NCBI GenBank assembly: GCA_963732695.1
Contig: CAVTAP010000008.1
Coordinates: 124,001 to 188,000 of the forward strand
DNA from: CADEDH01 sp963732695
GTDB taxonomy: Bacteria; Actinomycetota; Acidimicrobiia; Acidimicrobiales; SZUA-35
Length of the DNA: 64,000 nucleotides
Direction of reading: 5' to 3'
Below the pieces are notes generated by a model. That model ran no database searches. It was not told where the DNA came from and was given only the letters and a program-made list of their open reading frames with translations. The position numbers and the translations under genes are program-made. Of the stretch, positions 33,620-42,001 are shown piece by piece. The first letter of the stretch is position 1, and each line of letters starts with the position of its first letter.

Positions 33620-34588
33620 ATGAACGCACACGTCGATCACCGCCACATCTCGTCGTCGGGCCACCGCATCCATCTCGCCGAGGCGGGGCAGGGCCCCCTG
33701 GTGGTGCTGATCCACGGCTTCCCCGAGAGCTGGTACTCGTGGCGCCACCAGCTGGCCGACCTGGCCGACGCCGGCTACCGGGCGGTGGCCCTCGACGTAC
33801 GGGGCTACGGCCGCTCCGCCGCCCCGGCCGACATCGAGGGCTACGCCATGACCGCCCTGGTGGGCGACGTCATCGCCGTGATCGACGACGCCGGGCCCGA
33901 GCCGGCGGTGGTGGTGGGCCACGACTGGGGCGCCCCCATCGCCTGGAACACGGCCCTGCTCCGGCCCGACCGGGTGCGCGGCGTGGCCGGGTTGTCGGTC
34001 CCCTACAACCCCCGGGGCGATGTGCGCCCGCTCGACGGGATGCGGGCCATGGCCGGGGCCGACTGGTTCTACATCGACTATTTCCAGGAGCCGGGGCGGG
34101 CCGAGGCCGAAGTGGAGGCCGACCTGGAGCACTGGCTCGAGGGGATCTACTTCAGCATCTCGGGCGAGGCCGACCTCACGGCGCCGTCGGCCTTCGTCTT
34201 CCCCCGGGGCACGCTGATGAAGGACCGGTTCCAGTACCCGAAGCCGGGTCAGATGACGTGGCTGACCGACGACGACCTCGCCTTCTTCGTGGGGGAGTTC
34301 GAGCGGACCGGGCTCACCGGCGGCTTCAACCGCTACCGCAACATCACCCGGGACTGGACCGAGCTGGCCCCCTGGCGCTTCGCCCCCATCACCGTGCCGT
34401 CGCTGTTCGTCGGGGGCGAGAAGGACGGCCCCACCATCCTCGGCCGCCGGGCCATCGAGCGCTTCGACCGCAACCTGCCCGGCCTGCGGGGCAGCCACAT
34501 CCTGCCCGGCTGCGGCCACTGGACCCAGCAGGAACGGCCGGCCGAGGTTAGCCAGCTCCTCGTCGAGTTCATCGGCGGGCTGGGCTAG
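33620..34588 (+). CDS. Epoxide hydrolase, alpha/beta fold
   Basis: 322 residues, standard for soluble epoxide hydrolases. Oxyanion HGFPESWYSWRHQL, the strand LDVRGYGRS, nucleophile Asp in VVGHDWGAPIAW near residue 98, and the catalytic His in CGHWTQQERPAEV. The acid is probably the Asp in GGEKDGPT. A cap domain lies between (residues ~130-250) with Tyr residues for epoxide protonation. It opens epoxides or related substrates to diols. A 41-bp perfect palindrome follows the stop. Confidence 0.93.
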   Translation: MNAHVDHRHISSSGHRIHLAEAGQGPLVVLIHGFPESWYSWRHQLADLADAGYRAVALDVRGYGRSAAPADIEGYAMTALVGDVIAVIDDAGPEPAVVVGHDWGAPIAWNTALLRPDRVRGVAGLSVPYNPRGDVRPLDGMRAMAGADWFYIDYFQEPGRAEAEVEADLEHWLEGIYFSISGEADLTAPSAFVFPRGTLMKDRFQYPKPGQMTWLTDDDLAFFVGEFERTGLTGGFNRYRNITRDWTELAPWRFAPITVPSLFVGGEKDGPTILGRRAIERFDRNLPGLRGSHILPGCGHWTQQERPAEVSQLLVEFIGGLG

Positions 34589-34600
34589 GGCCGACCCTTC

Positions 34601-34641
34601 TGGCGCGTCCAACCAGCGCTGAGCGCTGGTTGGACGCGCCA
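34601..34641. terminator. 41-bp perfect palindrome after the epoxide hydrolase
   Basis: TGGCGCGTCCAACCAGCGCT-G-AGCGCTGGTTGGACGCGCCA, 20-base arms without mismatch. It ends 24 bases before ATG 34666 of the next operon and so separates the two units. It may also block or bind a regulator. Confidence 0.6.
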
Positions 34642-34665
34642 TTTCGGGGTGGCCACAATCGGGCC

Positions 34666-35478
34666 ATGAGCAGCGAGAGCACCGCCGGCGACCGGGTCCG
34701 GATCGACGTGGCCGACCACGTGGCCCGGATAACGATCGACCGGCCGGAGCGGATGAACGCCTTCGACGACCTCACCCACGTGGCGTTCAGCGCCGCCATC
34801 GACCGGGTGGAAGCCGACGACGACATCTGGGTGGCCGTGATCACCGGCGCCGGCGAACGGGCGTTCTCGGCCGGGCGGGACCTGCGGTGGACGGCCGAGC
34901 TGAACGCGGCGGGGCCCGAGGCCCAGGCCGCCTCGGCCGCCCGTATGGCGTCCGCCACCCGCCTCCAGGACCGCTTCGACCTGACCAAGCCGTTCATCGC
35001 CCGGGTCAACGGCCACGCCCTGGGCGGCGGGCTGGAGTTGGCCCTGGCCTGCGACATCCTGGTGGTGGCCGACCACGCCCAGCTGGGCCTGCCCGAACCC
35101 CGCCGGGGCCTGATCGCCGGGGCCATGGGCGTGCACCGCCTGCCCCGCCACGTCCCCTACCACGTGGCCATGGGCCATCTCCTCACCGGCCGGCCCATGA
35201 CGCCGGCCCGGGCCTACGAGCTGGGCCTGGTCAACGAGGTGGTGCCGTCGGCCGGCCTCGACGCCGCGGTGGACGCCTGGATCGCCGACATCCTGGCCTG
35301 CTCCCCGATCGCCGTGCGGGCCACCAAGCAGTCGGCCGTCGGTGCCCTGCACCTGTCGCTGGCCGACGCCAACCGGTACGTGGCCCCGTGGGAGGCCCGA
35401 CGCCGGGTGAGCGACGACGCCAAGGAGGGCCCGCTGGCCTTCTCCGAGAAACGACCGCCCCGGTGGAGCGGCCGCTGA
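34666..35478 (+). CDS. Enoyl-CoA hydratase/isomerase (crotonase family)
   Basis: 270 residues. Crotonase blocks: RITIDRPERMNAFDDLTH, the oxyanion AGERAFSAGRDLRW, and ARVNGHALGGGLELALACD. In the position of the classic catalytic Glu, the LPEPRRGLIAGAMGVHRL block keeps E/P/R-type features used by many hydratases. It adds water to an enoyl-CoA or isomerises it. The stop overlaps the class III CoA-transferase start (TGATG). With the two CitE-like genes it forms an apparent acyl-CoA catabolic operon. Confidence 0.9.
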   Translation: MSSESTAGDRVRIDVADHVARITIDRPERMNAFDDLTHVAFSAAIDRVEADDDIWVAVITGAGERAFSAGRDLRWTAELNAAGPEAQAASAARMASATRLQDRFDLTKPFIARVNGHALGGGLELALACDILVVADHAQLGLPEPRRGLIAGAMGVHRLPRHVPYHVAMGHLLTGRPMTPARAYELGLVNEVVPSAGLDAAVDAWIADILACSPIAVRATKQSAVGALHLSLADANRYVAPWEARRRVSDDAKEGPLAFSEKRPPRWSGR

Positions 35479-36743
35479 TGGCGGCCGCATCGGCCGGAGG
35501 GCCACCGGGGCCGGGCGCCCCGCTGGCCGGGGTACGGGTGCTCGACGTGGCCAACATGATCGCCGCTCCGTCGATGGCGGCCCTCATGGCCGACCTGGGG
35601 GCCGACGTGATCAAGGTCGAGCCGCTCACCGGCGACATCCTGCGCCAGTCGGTCCAGAACGATCCCGACGTGCCCGACCCCTACTGGGAGCTCGACAACC
35701 GGGGCAAGCGGGGCATCGCCGTGGACCTGTCGCAGGCCAACGGGGTGGCGGTGGTCCACCGGCTGGCGGCCACCGCCGACGTGTTCGTCACCAACTTCAC
35801 CATCGACCGCATGACCCGGTTCCGGCTCACGGCGGCCGACCTGGCGGCGGTGGCTCCCCGCTGCATCCACGCCTCGTTCTCCGGCTACGGCTCCGCCGGC
35901 CCCGAGGCCAGCCGGCTGGCCTACGACATGACCGCCTTCTTCGCCCGGGGCGGGGTGCAGGGTCTGGTGAGCGATCCCGGCGGGCCGCCCCCGGCCTTCC
36001 GCCCGGGCCAGGGCGACCACACATCGGCTCTGGCCCTGCTGTCGGCCACCTTGGCCGCCCTGCGCCTGCGCGACACCACGGGTCGGGTCCACCCGGTGGA
36101 GGTGGCGCTGCTCCAGGTGGCGAGCTGGACGCTGGCCAGCGACCTGTCGGTCACCCTCGTCACCGGCGCCGGGCCCGAGCGACGGCCCCGGGCCCAGTGG
36201 CCCTCGCCCCTCACCTGCCGGTTCCGCTGCGGCGACGACCGCTGGGTGGCGCTGTGCATGCCCGGGCCCCGCGACTTCTGGCCCGCCTTCGCCGCCTGCG
36301 TGGGCCGACCCGACTGGGTGGACGACCCCCGCTACGCCACGCCCGACACGAGGCGGGACAACGCCGTCGAGCTGATCGCCGCCTGCGACGAGGTGTTCGC
36401 CACCGCCTCCCGGGCCGCCTGGGCCGACCGGTTGGACGACGCCGGGCTCACCTGGGCCCCGGTGCAGTCGGCCGAGGACCTGGTGGACGATCCGGCCCTG
36501 CACGCCCTGGGCGGCCTGGTGCTGGTGGAGGACCATCCCACCGGCCCGTTCCAGACGATCGCCGCCCCCTTCCACGTCCACGGCGCCGACGTGGCCGTCC
36601 GGGGCCGGGCCCCCGAGCTGGGCGAGCACTCGCGGGACCTGCTGGCCGAGGCGGGCTACGACCCGGCCGAGATCGACCGTCTGGTGACAACCGGGGTCAT
36701 CGGTCAGGACCCGGCCCCGACCATCGACAACAGCGATAGCTGA
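35478..36743 (+). CDS. Class III CoA-transferase (CaiB/BaiF)
   Basis: 421 residues. N-terminal GVRVLDVANMIAAPSMAALMADLGAD and ELDNRGKRGIAVDL are the usual blocks; the presumed nucleophile Asp sits in SRLAYDMTAF near residue 150, as in formyl-CoA transferases. It moves CoA between carboxylic acids without a metal. The neighbouring malyl-CoA-lyase-like genes suggest a dicarboxylic acid such as itaconate, mesaconate or citramalate as the acceptor. It begins one base inside the hydratase stop. The donor and acceptor are inferred. Confidence 0.88.
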   Translation: MAAASAGGPPGPGAPLAGVRVLDVANMIAAPSMAALMADLGADVIKVEPLTGDILRQSVQNDPDVPDPYWELDNRGKRGIAVDLSQANGVAVVHRLAATADVFVTNFTIDRMTRFRLTAADLAAVAPRCIHASFSGYGSAGPEASRLAYDMTAFFARGGVQGLVSDPGGPPPAFRPGQGDHTSALALLSATLAALRLRDTTGRVHPVEVALLQVASWTLASDLSVTLVTGAGPERRPRAQWPSPLTCRFRCGDDRWVALCMPGPRDFWPAFAACVGRPDWVDDPRYATPDTRRDNAVELIAACDEVFATASRAAWADRLDDAGLTWAPVQSAEDLVDDPALHALGGLVLVEDHPTGPFQTIAAPFHVHGADVAVRGRAPELGEHSRDLLAEAGYDPAEIDRLVTTGVIGQDPAPTIDNSDS

Positions 36744-36768
36744 CTCGACTCACCCTGCTCGCGCCAGA

Positions 36769-36774
36769 TAGCGT
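36769..36774 (+). promoter_or_regulatory. Leaderless -10 box TAGCGT
   Basis: TAGCGT lies 8 bases before GTG 36783; TCGACT lies 18 bases further up. It may give the lyase gene pair its own start. Confidence 0.45.
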
Positions 36775-36782
36775 CTGACGTC

Positions 36783-37832
36783 GTGCGTAGCGCCAAGGAC
36801 TTCTTCAAGCCACTGGCCGTCGGGGCCCCCGAACCGGTGCGTGACATCCCCTTCCGGCCCAGCCGGATGATCCACTTCTTCCCGCCGTCGAACGCCAAGA
36901 TGGTGGCCAAGGTGCCCGAGATCGCACCGACGGTCGACATCCTGCTCGGCAACCTGGAAGACGGCGTGCCCGCCACCGACAAGGAGGCGGCCCGGGCCGG
37001 CCTGGTCGAGGTGGGCAGGACGGTGGACATGGGGACCACCCAGCTGTGGACCCGGATCAACTCGCTCGACTCACCGTGGTGCCTCGACGACCTGACCACC
37101 CTGGTGGGCGAGATCGGCGACCGCCTCGACGTGGTGATGGTGCCCAAGGTCGAGGGCCCGGAGGACATCCACTACGTGGACCGGCTGCTGGCCCAGCTGG
37201 AGGCGAAGGCCGGGCTCAGCCAGCCCCTCCTGGTCCACGCCATCCTGGAGACGGCCCGGGGTGTGGCCAACGTGGAGGAGATCTGCGCCGCCTCGCCCCG
37301 CATGCAGGGCCTGTCGCTGGGGCCGGCCGACCTGGCCGCCAACCGGCGGATGAAGACCACCCGGGTGGGCGGCGGCCACCCCGGCTACCTGGTGCGCCAG
37401 GACCCCGACGCCACCAACCCCGACGCCCCCCGCACCACCTACCAGCAGGACCTGTGGCACTACACCATGGCCCGCATGGTCGACGCCTGCGTGATGAACG
37501 GGATCCTGCCCTTCTACGGCCCCTTCGGCGACATCGCCGACACGGTGGCCTGCGAAGACCAGTTCCGCAACGCCTACCTGCTGGGCTGCGTGGGGGCATG
37601 GAGCCTCCATCCGAGCCAGATCGCCATCGCCAAGAAGGTGTTCAGCCCCGACCCGGCCGATGTGGCCCGGGCCCAGCGGGTGATCGACGCCATGGGCGAC
37701 GGCACCGGCGCCATCATGCTCGACGGCAAGATGGAAGACGACGCCTCGGTCAAGCAGTGCAAGGTGGTGGTGGAGCTGGCCCGCCAGCTGTCCGATCGCG
37801 ACCGCGAGCTGGCGTCGATCTACGGGTTCTGA
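36783..37832 (+). CDS. HpcH/HpaI-family lyase (Mcl1/malyl-CoA lyase-like)
   Basis: 349 residues from GTG 36783. Resembles L-malyl-CoA/beta-methylmalyl-CoA lyases: IPFRPSRMIHFFPPSNAKM at the start, NLEDGVPATDKEAAR with the metal-binding acid, VHAILETARGVANVEEIC and GGHPGYLVRQDPD. The enzymes cleave malyl-CoA-type substrates to glyoxylate or pyruvate and an acyl-CoA with Mg2+. Its length exceeds simple CitE (about 290) and matches Mcl1. Next to a second lyase gene and a class III CoA-transferase. Exact substrate unknown. Confidence 0.85.
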   Translation: MRSAKDFFKPLAVGAPEPVRDIPFRPSRMIHFFPPSNAKMVAKVPEIAPTVDILLGNLEDGVPATDKEAARAGLVEVGRTVDMGTTQLWTRINSLDSPWCLDDLTTLVGEIGDRLDVVMVPKVEGPEDIHYVDRLLAQLEAKAGLSQPLLVHAILETARGVANVEEICAASPRMQGLSLGPADLAANRRMKTTRVGGGHPGYLVRQDPDATNPDAPRTTYQQDLWHYTMARMVDACVMNGILPFYGPFGDIADTVACEDQFRNAYLLGCVGAWSLHPSQIAIAKKVFSPDPADVARAQRVIDAMGDGTGAIMLDGKMEDDASVKQCKVVVELARQLSDRDRELASIYGF

Positions 37833-37865
37833 GTTCCCGTTTCCGAGTTCCGAGGAGAGCAGATC

Positions 37866-38735
37866 ATGAGCGACGACTTCCGCCCCCGCCGCAGCGTGCT
37901 GTACATGCCGGCGGCCAACGCCAAGGCGCTGGAGAAGGCGAAGGCCATCCCGGCCGATGCCCTCATCTTCGACCTGGAGGACGCTGTGGCTCCCGACGCC
38001 AAGCCGGCGGCCCGGGAGTCGGCGGCGGCCGCCGCCTCGTCGGGCCAGTACGGCCGGCGGGAGCTGACCATCCGCTGCAACGGCCTCGACACGCCGTGGG
38101 GGGCCGACGACCTGGCAGCGGCCGCTGCCGCCGGCCCGGCGGCGGTGGTGATCCCCAAGGTGTCGAGCACGGCCTACCTGGCCGAGGTGGTCAAGCGGCT
38201 GGAGGCGGCCGGCGCCCCCGACTCACTGCGGGTGTGGGCCATGATCGAGACCCCGACCGCCATCTTCGACGTCCGCCAGATCGCGGCGGTGGACCGGGTG
38301 GCGGTGCTCGTGATGGGCAACAACGACCTGGTCAAGGAGCTGCGGGCCCGACCCGTGCCCGGCCGCGGGCCCCTGCTCCCCCACCTGGCCACCGCCGTGC
38401 TGGCGGCCCGGGAGGCGGGCAAGGTGATCCTCGACGGCGTGTTCAACGACATCACCAACGCCGAGGGGTTCGAGGCCGAGTGCCGCCAGGGGGCCGAGCT
38501 GGGCTTCGACGGCAAGACGCTCATCCATCCCGGCCAGGTCGACATGGCCAACACGGTGTGGGCCCCGTCGGAGGCCGAGATCGAGGAGGCCCGGGCCGTC
38601 ATCGAGGCCTTCACCCAGGCCGAGGCCGAAGGCAAGGGCGTGGTCACGGTAAACGGCCGCATGGTCGAGAACCTCCACCGCGACACGGCGCGCCGCACCC
38701 TGGCCGTCGCCGACGCTATCGCCGCCCTGAGCTGA
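37866..38735 (+). CDS. CitE-like acyl-CoA lyase/thioesterase
   Basis: 289 residues, GAGGAGAG before the ATG. CitE blocks: RSVLYMPAANAKALEKA, IFDLEDAVAPDAK (metal Asp/Glu), WAMIETPTAIFDV and GFDGKTLIHPGQVDMANTV. Members include malyl-CoA thioesterases and citramalyl-CoA lyases. It lies 34 bases after the Mcl1-like gene. The two may act on one substrate in sequence, as Mcl1 and Mcl2 do in proteobacteria. Assignment between lyase and thioesterase cannot be made by eye. Confidence 0.88.
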   Translation: MSDDFRPRRSVLYMPAANAKALEKAKAIPADALIFDLEDAVAPDAKPAARESAAAAASSGQYGRRELTIRCNGLDTPWGADDLAAAAAAGPAAVVIPKVSSTAYLAEVVKRLEAAGAPDSLRVWAMIETPTAIFDVRQIAAVDRVAVLVMGNNDLVKELRARPVPGRGPLLPHLATAVLAAREAGKVILDGVFNDITNAEGFEAECRQGAELGFDGKTLIHPGQVDMANTVWAPSEAEIEEARAVIEAFTQAEAEGKGVVTVNGRMVENLHRDTARRTLAVADAIAALS

Positions 38736-38792
38736 GCCTCGGCGTGTGAGGGCGCAGCTTTTCGCGTGGTCGGTTTCAGGCGGTCGACCCGA

Positions 38793-39113
38793 TTACGAGA
38801 GGACGGAGCGGGCCGTGGGGGTGAGGCGGGTGACCTTGATCTGCTCCCGGTCGAGCATCTCGGGGATCTTCGGCGCGATCTCGTCGAGCCAGGTGTCGCT
38901 CTTGTACACGGCCTCGTACTGGGCGGCCCGCTCCTCCTCGGAAGCGAAACGGCGGATCCACACGTAGAGATCGTCCTCCTCCTCGCCGGTGAAGCTGCCA
39001 GCGATCACCATCCCCTTGCTCACCTGGAACGGGATGATCACCTCCTCCATGAAGCGCACCCAGTTGTCGCGCTGGCCCTCGTGGCAGCGGTACTGGCGGA
39101 GCTCGAACAGCAT
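38793..39113 (-). CDS. NIPSNAP-family protein
   Basis: 106 residues. The N-terminal FELRQYRCHEGQRDNWVRFM and WIRRFASEEERAAQYEAVYKSD regions match the ferredoxin-like NIPSNAP fold. These small dimeric proteins are often encoded near catabolic enzymes; their biochemical role is not fixed. GGGAGGA precedes the ATG. Convergent with the CitE-like gene; single-gene unit. Confidence 0.85.
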   Translation of the reverse strand: MLFELRQYRCHEGQRDNWVRFMEEVIIPFQVSKGMVIAGSFTGEEEDDLYVWIRRFASEEERAAQYEAVYKSDTWLDEIAPKIPEMLDREQIKVTRLTPTARSVLS

Positions 39114-39166
39114 GGCGGTCCTCCCGGTGGTGTCACCCGGAGACGGGGGACGTGTGGCCGCCCGTG

Positions 39167-39490
39167 CTAGCAGACGGCGGCCGGTCCCGTCGAACGCCGC
39201 CGTGCGGCCAGGAGCCGGCGCCGCAGCGCCCTACCGGCCAGCAGGAATCCGAGGTTGATGCCGAGGATCAGCGGCTGGGCCAGCCAGTACTGGCCGAGCC
39301 ATGCGCCCTGGACGGCGCGGGGGCCGTCGACCCCGAAGAACCCGGTGACCCCGGGCTGGGCCAGGTGCGCGGTCTGGGTGGCCAGCGAGGCGTACCACAC
39401 GAGGGCCACGAGGCCAGCGGCAAAGCCACGCCGGTGCCCGAGGGCGAGACCGAGGGTCAGACCGGCCAGCGAGCCGAGGATGAGCGTCAT
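39167..39490 (-). CDS. Small membrane protein, 107 residues
   Basis: Hydrophobic segments LILGSLAGLTLGLALG, FAAGLVALVWYASLATQTA and WLAQPLILGINLGFLLAG, then an Arg-rich end (RALRRRLLAARRR). It starts at ATG 39490 (or GTG 39499), and the opposite-strand gene may begin at ATG 39489 within the same six bases. Layout and partner suggest a small membrane unit controlled by the winged-helix protein encoded downstream of its partner. Family not recognised. Confidence 0.6.
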   Translation of the reverse strand: MTLILGSLAGLTLGLALGHRRGFAAGLVALVWYASLATQTAHLAQPGVTGFFGVDGPRAVQGAWLGQYWLAQPLILGINLGFLLAGRALRRRLLAARRRSTGPAAVC

Positions 39491-39773
39491 GGAAGTCACT
39501 CCCGCGCCGCGAGGCCAGGCTCACGGGCGTGCTGCTGCCGCTGCGCCCCTGGGCCCGGGCCTGGTGTGGGTGGTCGGCTACCACCTGCTCGGCCGGTGGG
39601 GGCACAATCGGCTGCTCATGGCGACGACGGCGGCGATGGTGCCGATGACCCTCCTGCTCGGCGCCACGGTGCTCCGAGGTGACGCCTTCGTGGCGGCCCA
39701 GCTGGCGGCCAACGGCCTGCTGCTGGGAGCGGCCGCCGCCCGGACCACCCCGACCTCGGAGCCGGAGCGATGA
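39489..39773 (+). CDS. Small membrane protein, 94 residues or 51 from a later start
   Basis: Helices: PGLVWVVGYHLLG and MVPMTLLLGATVL with VAAQLAANGLLLGAAAA. ATG 39489 overlaps the divergent ATG 39490; the alternative ATG 39618 has CACAAT 9 bases upstream. The stop overlaps the start of the winged-helix gene (ATGA), so the two are coupled. Probably the target or partner of that regulator. Family unknown. Confidence 0.5.
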   Translation: MEVTPAPRGQAHGRAAAAAPLGPGLVWVVGYHLLGRWGHNRLLMATTAAMVPMTLLLGATVLRGDAFVAAQLAANGLLLGAAAARTTPTSEPER

Positions 39774-40165
39774 CCCCGCCGGCCGCCCGGCGAGGGACGC
39801 CGCCGGATCCCGTCGACGGCGACGGAGCAGCCGTGCCCCACCCCATCCACCGCCTCGACGACGCCGTCCACCAGCGGGTACGGCTCGGCATCCTGGCCGC
39901 CTGCGTGGGCGTGGCCCGGGTCGACTTCACCTACCTGAGGCAGACCCTCGACCTCACCGACGGCAACCTGGGCCGTCATCTGGAGACCCTGGAGCAGGCC
40001 GGGCTGGTGTCGGTGGAGCGGGTGCGGGACGGCGGCCGGCCCCGGAGCTGGATCCGCGTCACCCGCAAAGGCCGGGCCGCCCTCCGCTCCGAGATCGCCA
40101 CCCTGCGGGAGTTGCTCGACCTCGTGGGAGACGCCGTCGACGACGGCGGTCGGGGCGAGGTTTGA
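39770..40165 (+). CDS. Winged-helix transcriptional regulator (HTH_34-like)
   Basis: 131 residues. IHRLDDAVHQRVRLGILAAC, then VDFTYLRQTLDLTDGNLGRHLETLEQAGLV is the wHTH, with the wing ERVRDGGRPRSWIRVTRKG. This matches the PF13601-type regulators common in actinobacteria. It starts in an ATGA overlap with the small membrane-protein gene. Likely represses its own operon or the divergent membrane gene. No ligand pocket is visible. Confidence 0.85.
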   Translation: MTPPAARRGTPPDPVDGDGAAVPHPIHRLDDAVHQRVRLGILAACVGVARVDFTYLRQTLDLTDGNLGRHLETLEQAGLVSVERVRDGGRPRSWIRVTRKGRAALRSEIATLRELLDLVGDAVDDGGRGEV

Positions 40166-40230
40166 GCGCACCGTGGCGGCGATGGGAGACTGGCTTCTCA
40201 GATCGCCACCGTTCGGGGGAACCGCACGCC

Positions 40231-41415
40231 ATGACCGACACGACCCAGATCCACGAGACGTACTCGCTGCCCTACGACGGGGGTGTCGACGCCGACGGCC
40301 ACATCCTGGAGCCGCTCGACCTGTGGGTGAACTACATCGACCCCAAGTTCCGGGACCGGGCCCTGCGGGTGGAGGTCGACTCCGACGACGGCCTCGAGTA
40401 CCTGGTGGTCGACAACAAGCGCCCGTTCCTGTCGGGCAAGGGCATGGTTTCCACCCTCGGTGCCATGGGCGCTCCGGACCTGCGGGCCATCCAGTTCGAC
40501 CCCGAGAACACCTACGAGAAGGTGCGGCCCTACGGCACGCTGGACCCCAAGGAACGGCTCCAGGTGCTCGACGCCGAGAACATGAAGGCGGCCGTCATCT
40601 ACACCACGGTGGGCCTGCTGTGGGAGTCGGACATGACCGACGTGGAGCTGACCCAGGCCCACTGCACCGCCTACAACCGGTGGGTCACCGAGTTCTGCGC
40701 CGGCGGTGAGGGGCGCCTGATCGCCTCGGCCCACGTGTCGCTGTCGGACCCGGTAGCGGCGGCCGCCGAGCTCCGCCGGGCGGTGAACGCCGGCGCCAGG
40801 GGCTGCTTCGTCGCCCCCTTCACCCACGACGCCAAGCCCCTCGGCCACCCCGACCACGATCCCCTGTTCGCCGCCTGCCAGGAGCTCGACGTCCCCTTCG
40901 CCATCCACCCCACCTTCGAGCCCCAGTGGACCAAGGGCACCCGGATGGGCCCGTGGGAGTACGTGCGCCAGCTCACCCTGCTGCCGCTGATCACGGCGTC
41001 GGACGGGGTGCGCCACCAGTTCGCCACCCTGCTCGACTTCTGCGTGTTCGACCGGTTCCCCGATCTCAAGGTGCTGGTGCTGGAGTCGGGCGGCTCGTGG
41101 GCCCCCTACTACTTCGACCGGATGGACGCCGTCTACGCCCACACCCCGGTGGGGGCCCGTATCCGGCTCAAGAAGCTGCCCAGCGAGTACCTGGCCGAGC
41201 AGATCTGGATCTCGTGCGACCCCGACGAGAAGTCGATCCCCCACCTGATCGAGCGCTTCGGCGACCGGTTCATGTGGGCCTCGGACTTCCCCCACCCCGA
41301 CCACACGCCCGGCTACATCCTCGACCTGGAGTCGAACGTGAAGCCGCTGTCGGAGGCGAGCCGGGCCAAGTTCCTGGGCGGCAATGCCACCGACCTGTTC
41401 AAGATCGACATCTGA
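40231..41415 (+). CDS. Amidohydrolase-family protein (PF04909-like)
   Basis: 394 residues. VDADGHILEPLDLW at the start holds the H-x-D-type metal region (here DxH), then AIHPTFE near residue 227, and WASDFPHPDHTPGYI near 350 with the last Asp and His ligands. This layout matches the ACMSD/decarboxylase branch of amidohydrolases, which remove CO2 or hydrolyse C-C or C-N bonds on aromatic acids. The cupin gene follows 46 bases later and may act in the same route. The chemistry is inferred from family only. Confidence 0.87.
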   Translation: MTDTTQIHETYSLPYDGGVDADGHILEPLDLWVNYIDPKFRDRALRVEVDSDDGLEYLVVDNKRPFLSGKGMVSTLGAMGAPDLRAIQFDPENTYEKVRPYGTLDPKERLQVLDAENMKAAVIYTTVGLLWESDMTDVELTQAHCTAYNRWVTEFCAGGEGRLIASAHVSLSDPVAAAAELRRAVNAGARGCFVAPFTHDAKPLGHPDHDPLFAACQELDVPFAIHPTFEPQWTKGTRMGPWEYVRQLTLLPLITASDGVRHQFATLLDFCVFDRFPDLKVLVLESGGSWAPYYFDRMDAVYAHTPVGARIRLKKLPSEYLAEQIWISCDPDEKSIPHLIERFGDRFMWASDFPHPDHTPGYILDLESNVKPLSEASRAKFLGGNATDLFKIDI

Positions 41416-41461
41416 GGAACCCGGCCGGCTCCGGCCGGCCGGCACCAAGGGGGGAACCAGC

Positions 41462-41908
41462 ATGCACTTCCGTATCGACGACCCCGGGTTCTGGGGCCAG
41501 TGCCCGGCCGACTACCTGCGTCCCCTGGTCGAACGGAGCGAAGCCGACGGCGTGCCGCTGTCGATCTTCGCCGTGGGCGACCCGCACGATCCCGGGACCC
41601 CGGCCTTCGCCGTGTTCCGCATGGGGCCGGGCGAGGTGCTGCCCCGCCACTCCCACCCGTGCGAGCGCTTCGAGGTGATCATGCAGGGCTCGATGGAGGT
41701 CCGCAGCCCCGAGGAGCCGGGGCTGCAGCTCAAGGCGGGCGACGTGATGCGGGCCGCCCCCGACGAGCTGTACGGCCCCCACGTGGCCGGGCCCGAGGGG
41801 TTCACGGTGGCCGAGTACTTCAGCCGGCTGGCCGGCGTCTACCAGCTCACGCTCGACACCCGCCGGGGCCTGTGGACCCGCAACCTGCTCGACGAGTACC
41901 AGGCCTAG
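41462..41908 (+). CDS. Cupin-domain protein
   Basis: 148 residues. Cupin motif 1 appears as MGPGEVLPRHSHPCERFEVIMQG (two His and one Glu), and motif 2 as LKAGDVMRAAPDELYGPHVAG. The metal site is complete, so an oxygenase or isomerase role is possible, as is pure binding. AAGGGGGG precedes the ATG. Follows the amidohydrolase gene in the same direction, probably one transcript. A strong hairpin follows. Confidence 0.85.
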   Translation: MHFRIDDPGFWGQCPADYLRPLVERSEADGVPLSIFAVGDPHDPGTPAFAVFRMGPGEVLPRHSHPCERFEVIMQGSMEVRSPEEPGLQLKAGDVMRAAPDELYGPHVAGPEGFTVAEYFSRLAGVYQLTLDTRRGLWTRNLLDEYQA

Positions 41909-41914
41909 CTGTTC

Positions 41915-41930
41915 GGGGGCTGGCGCCCCC
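41915..41930 (+). terminator. Hairpin after the cupin gene
   Basis: GGGGGC-TGGC-GCCCCC begins 7 bases after the cupin stop, between convergent genes. Confidence 0.55.
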
Positions 41931-42001
41931 GCCGCCTCCCTGCGGTCGGCTCCCCCATCCCCTGGTGGGGCCCCACCCACCAGGCGGCTTCGCCGAGGCT
42001 C

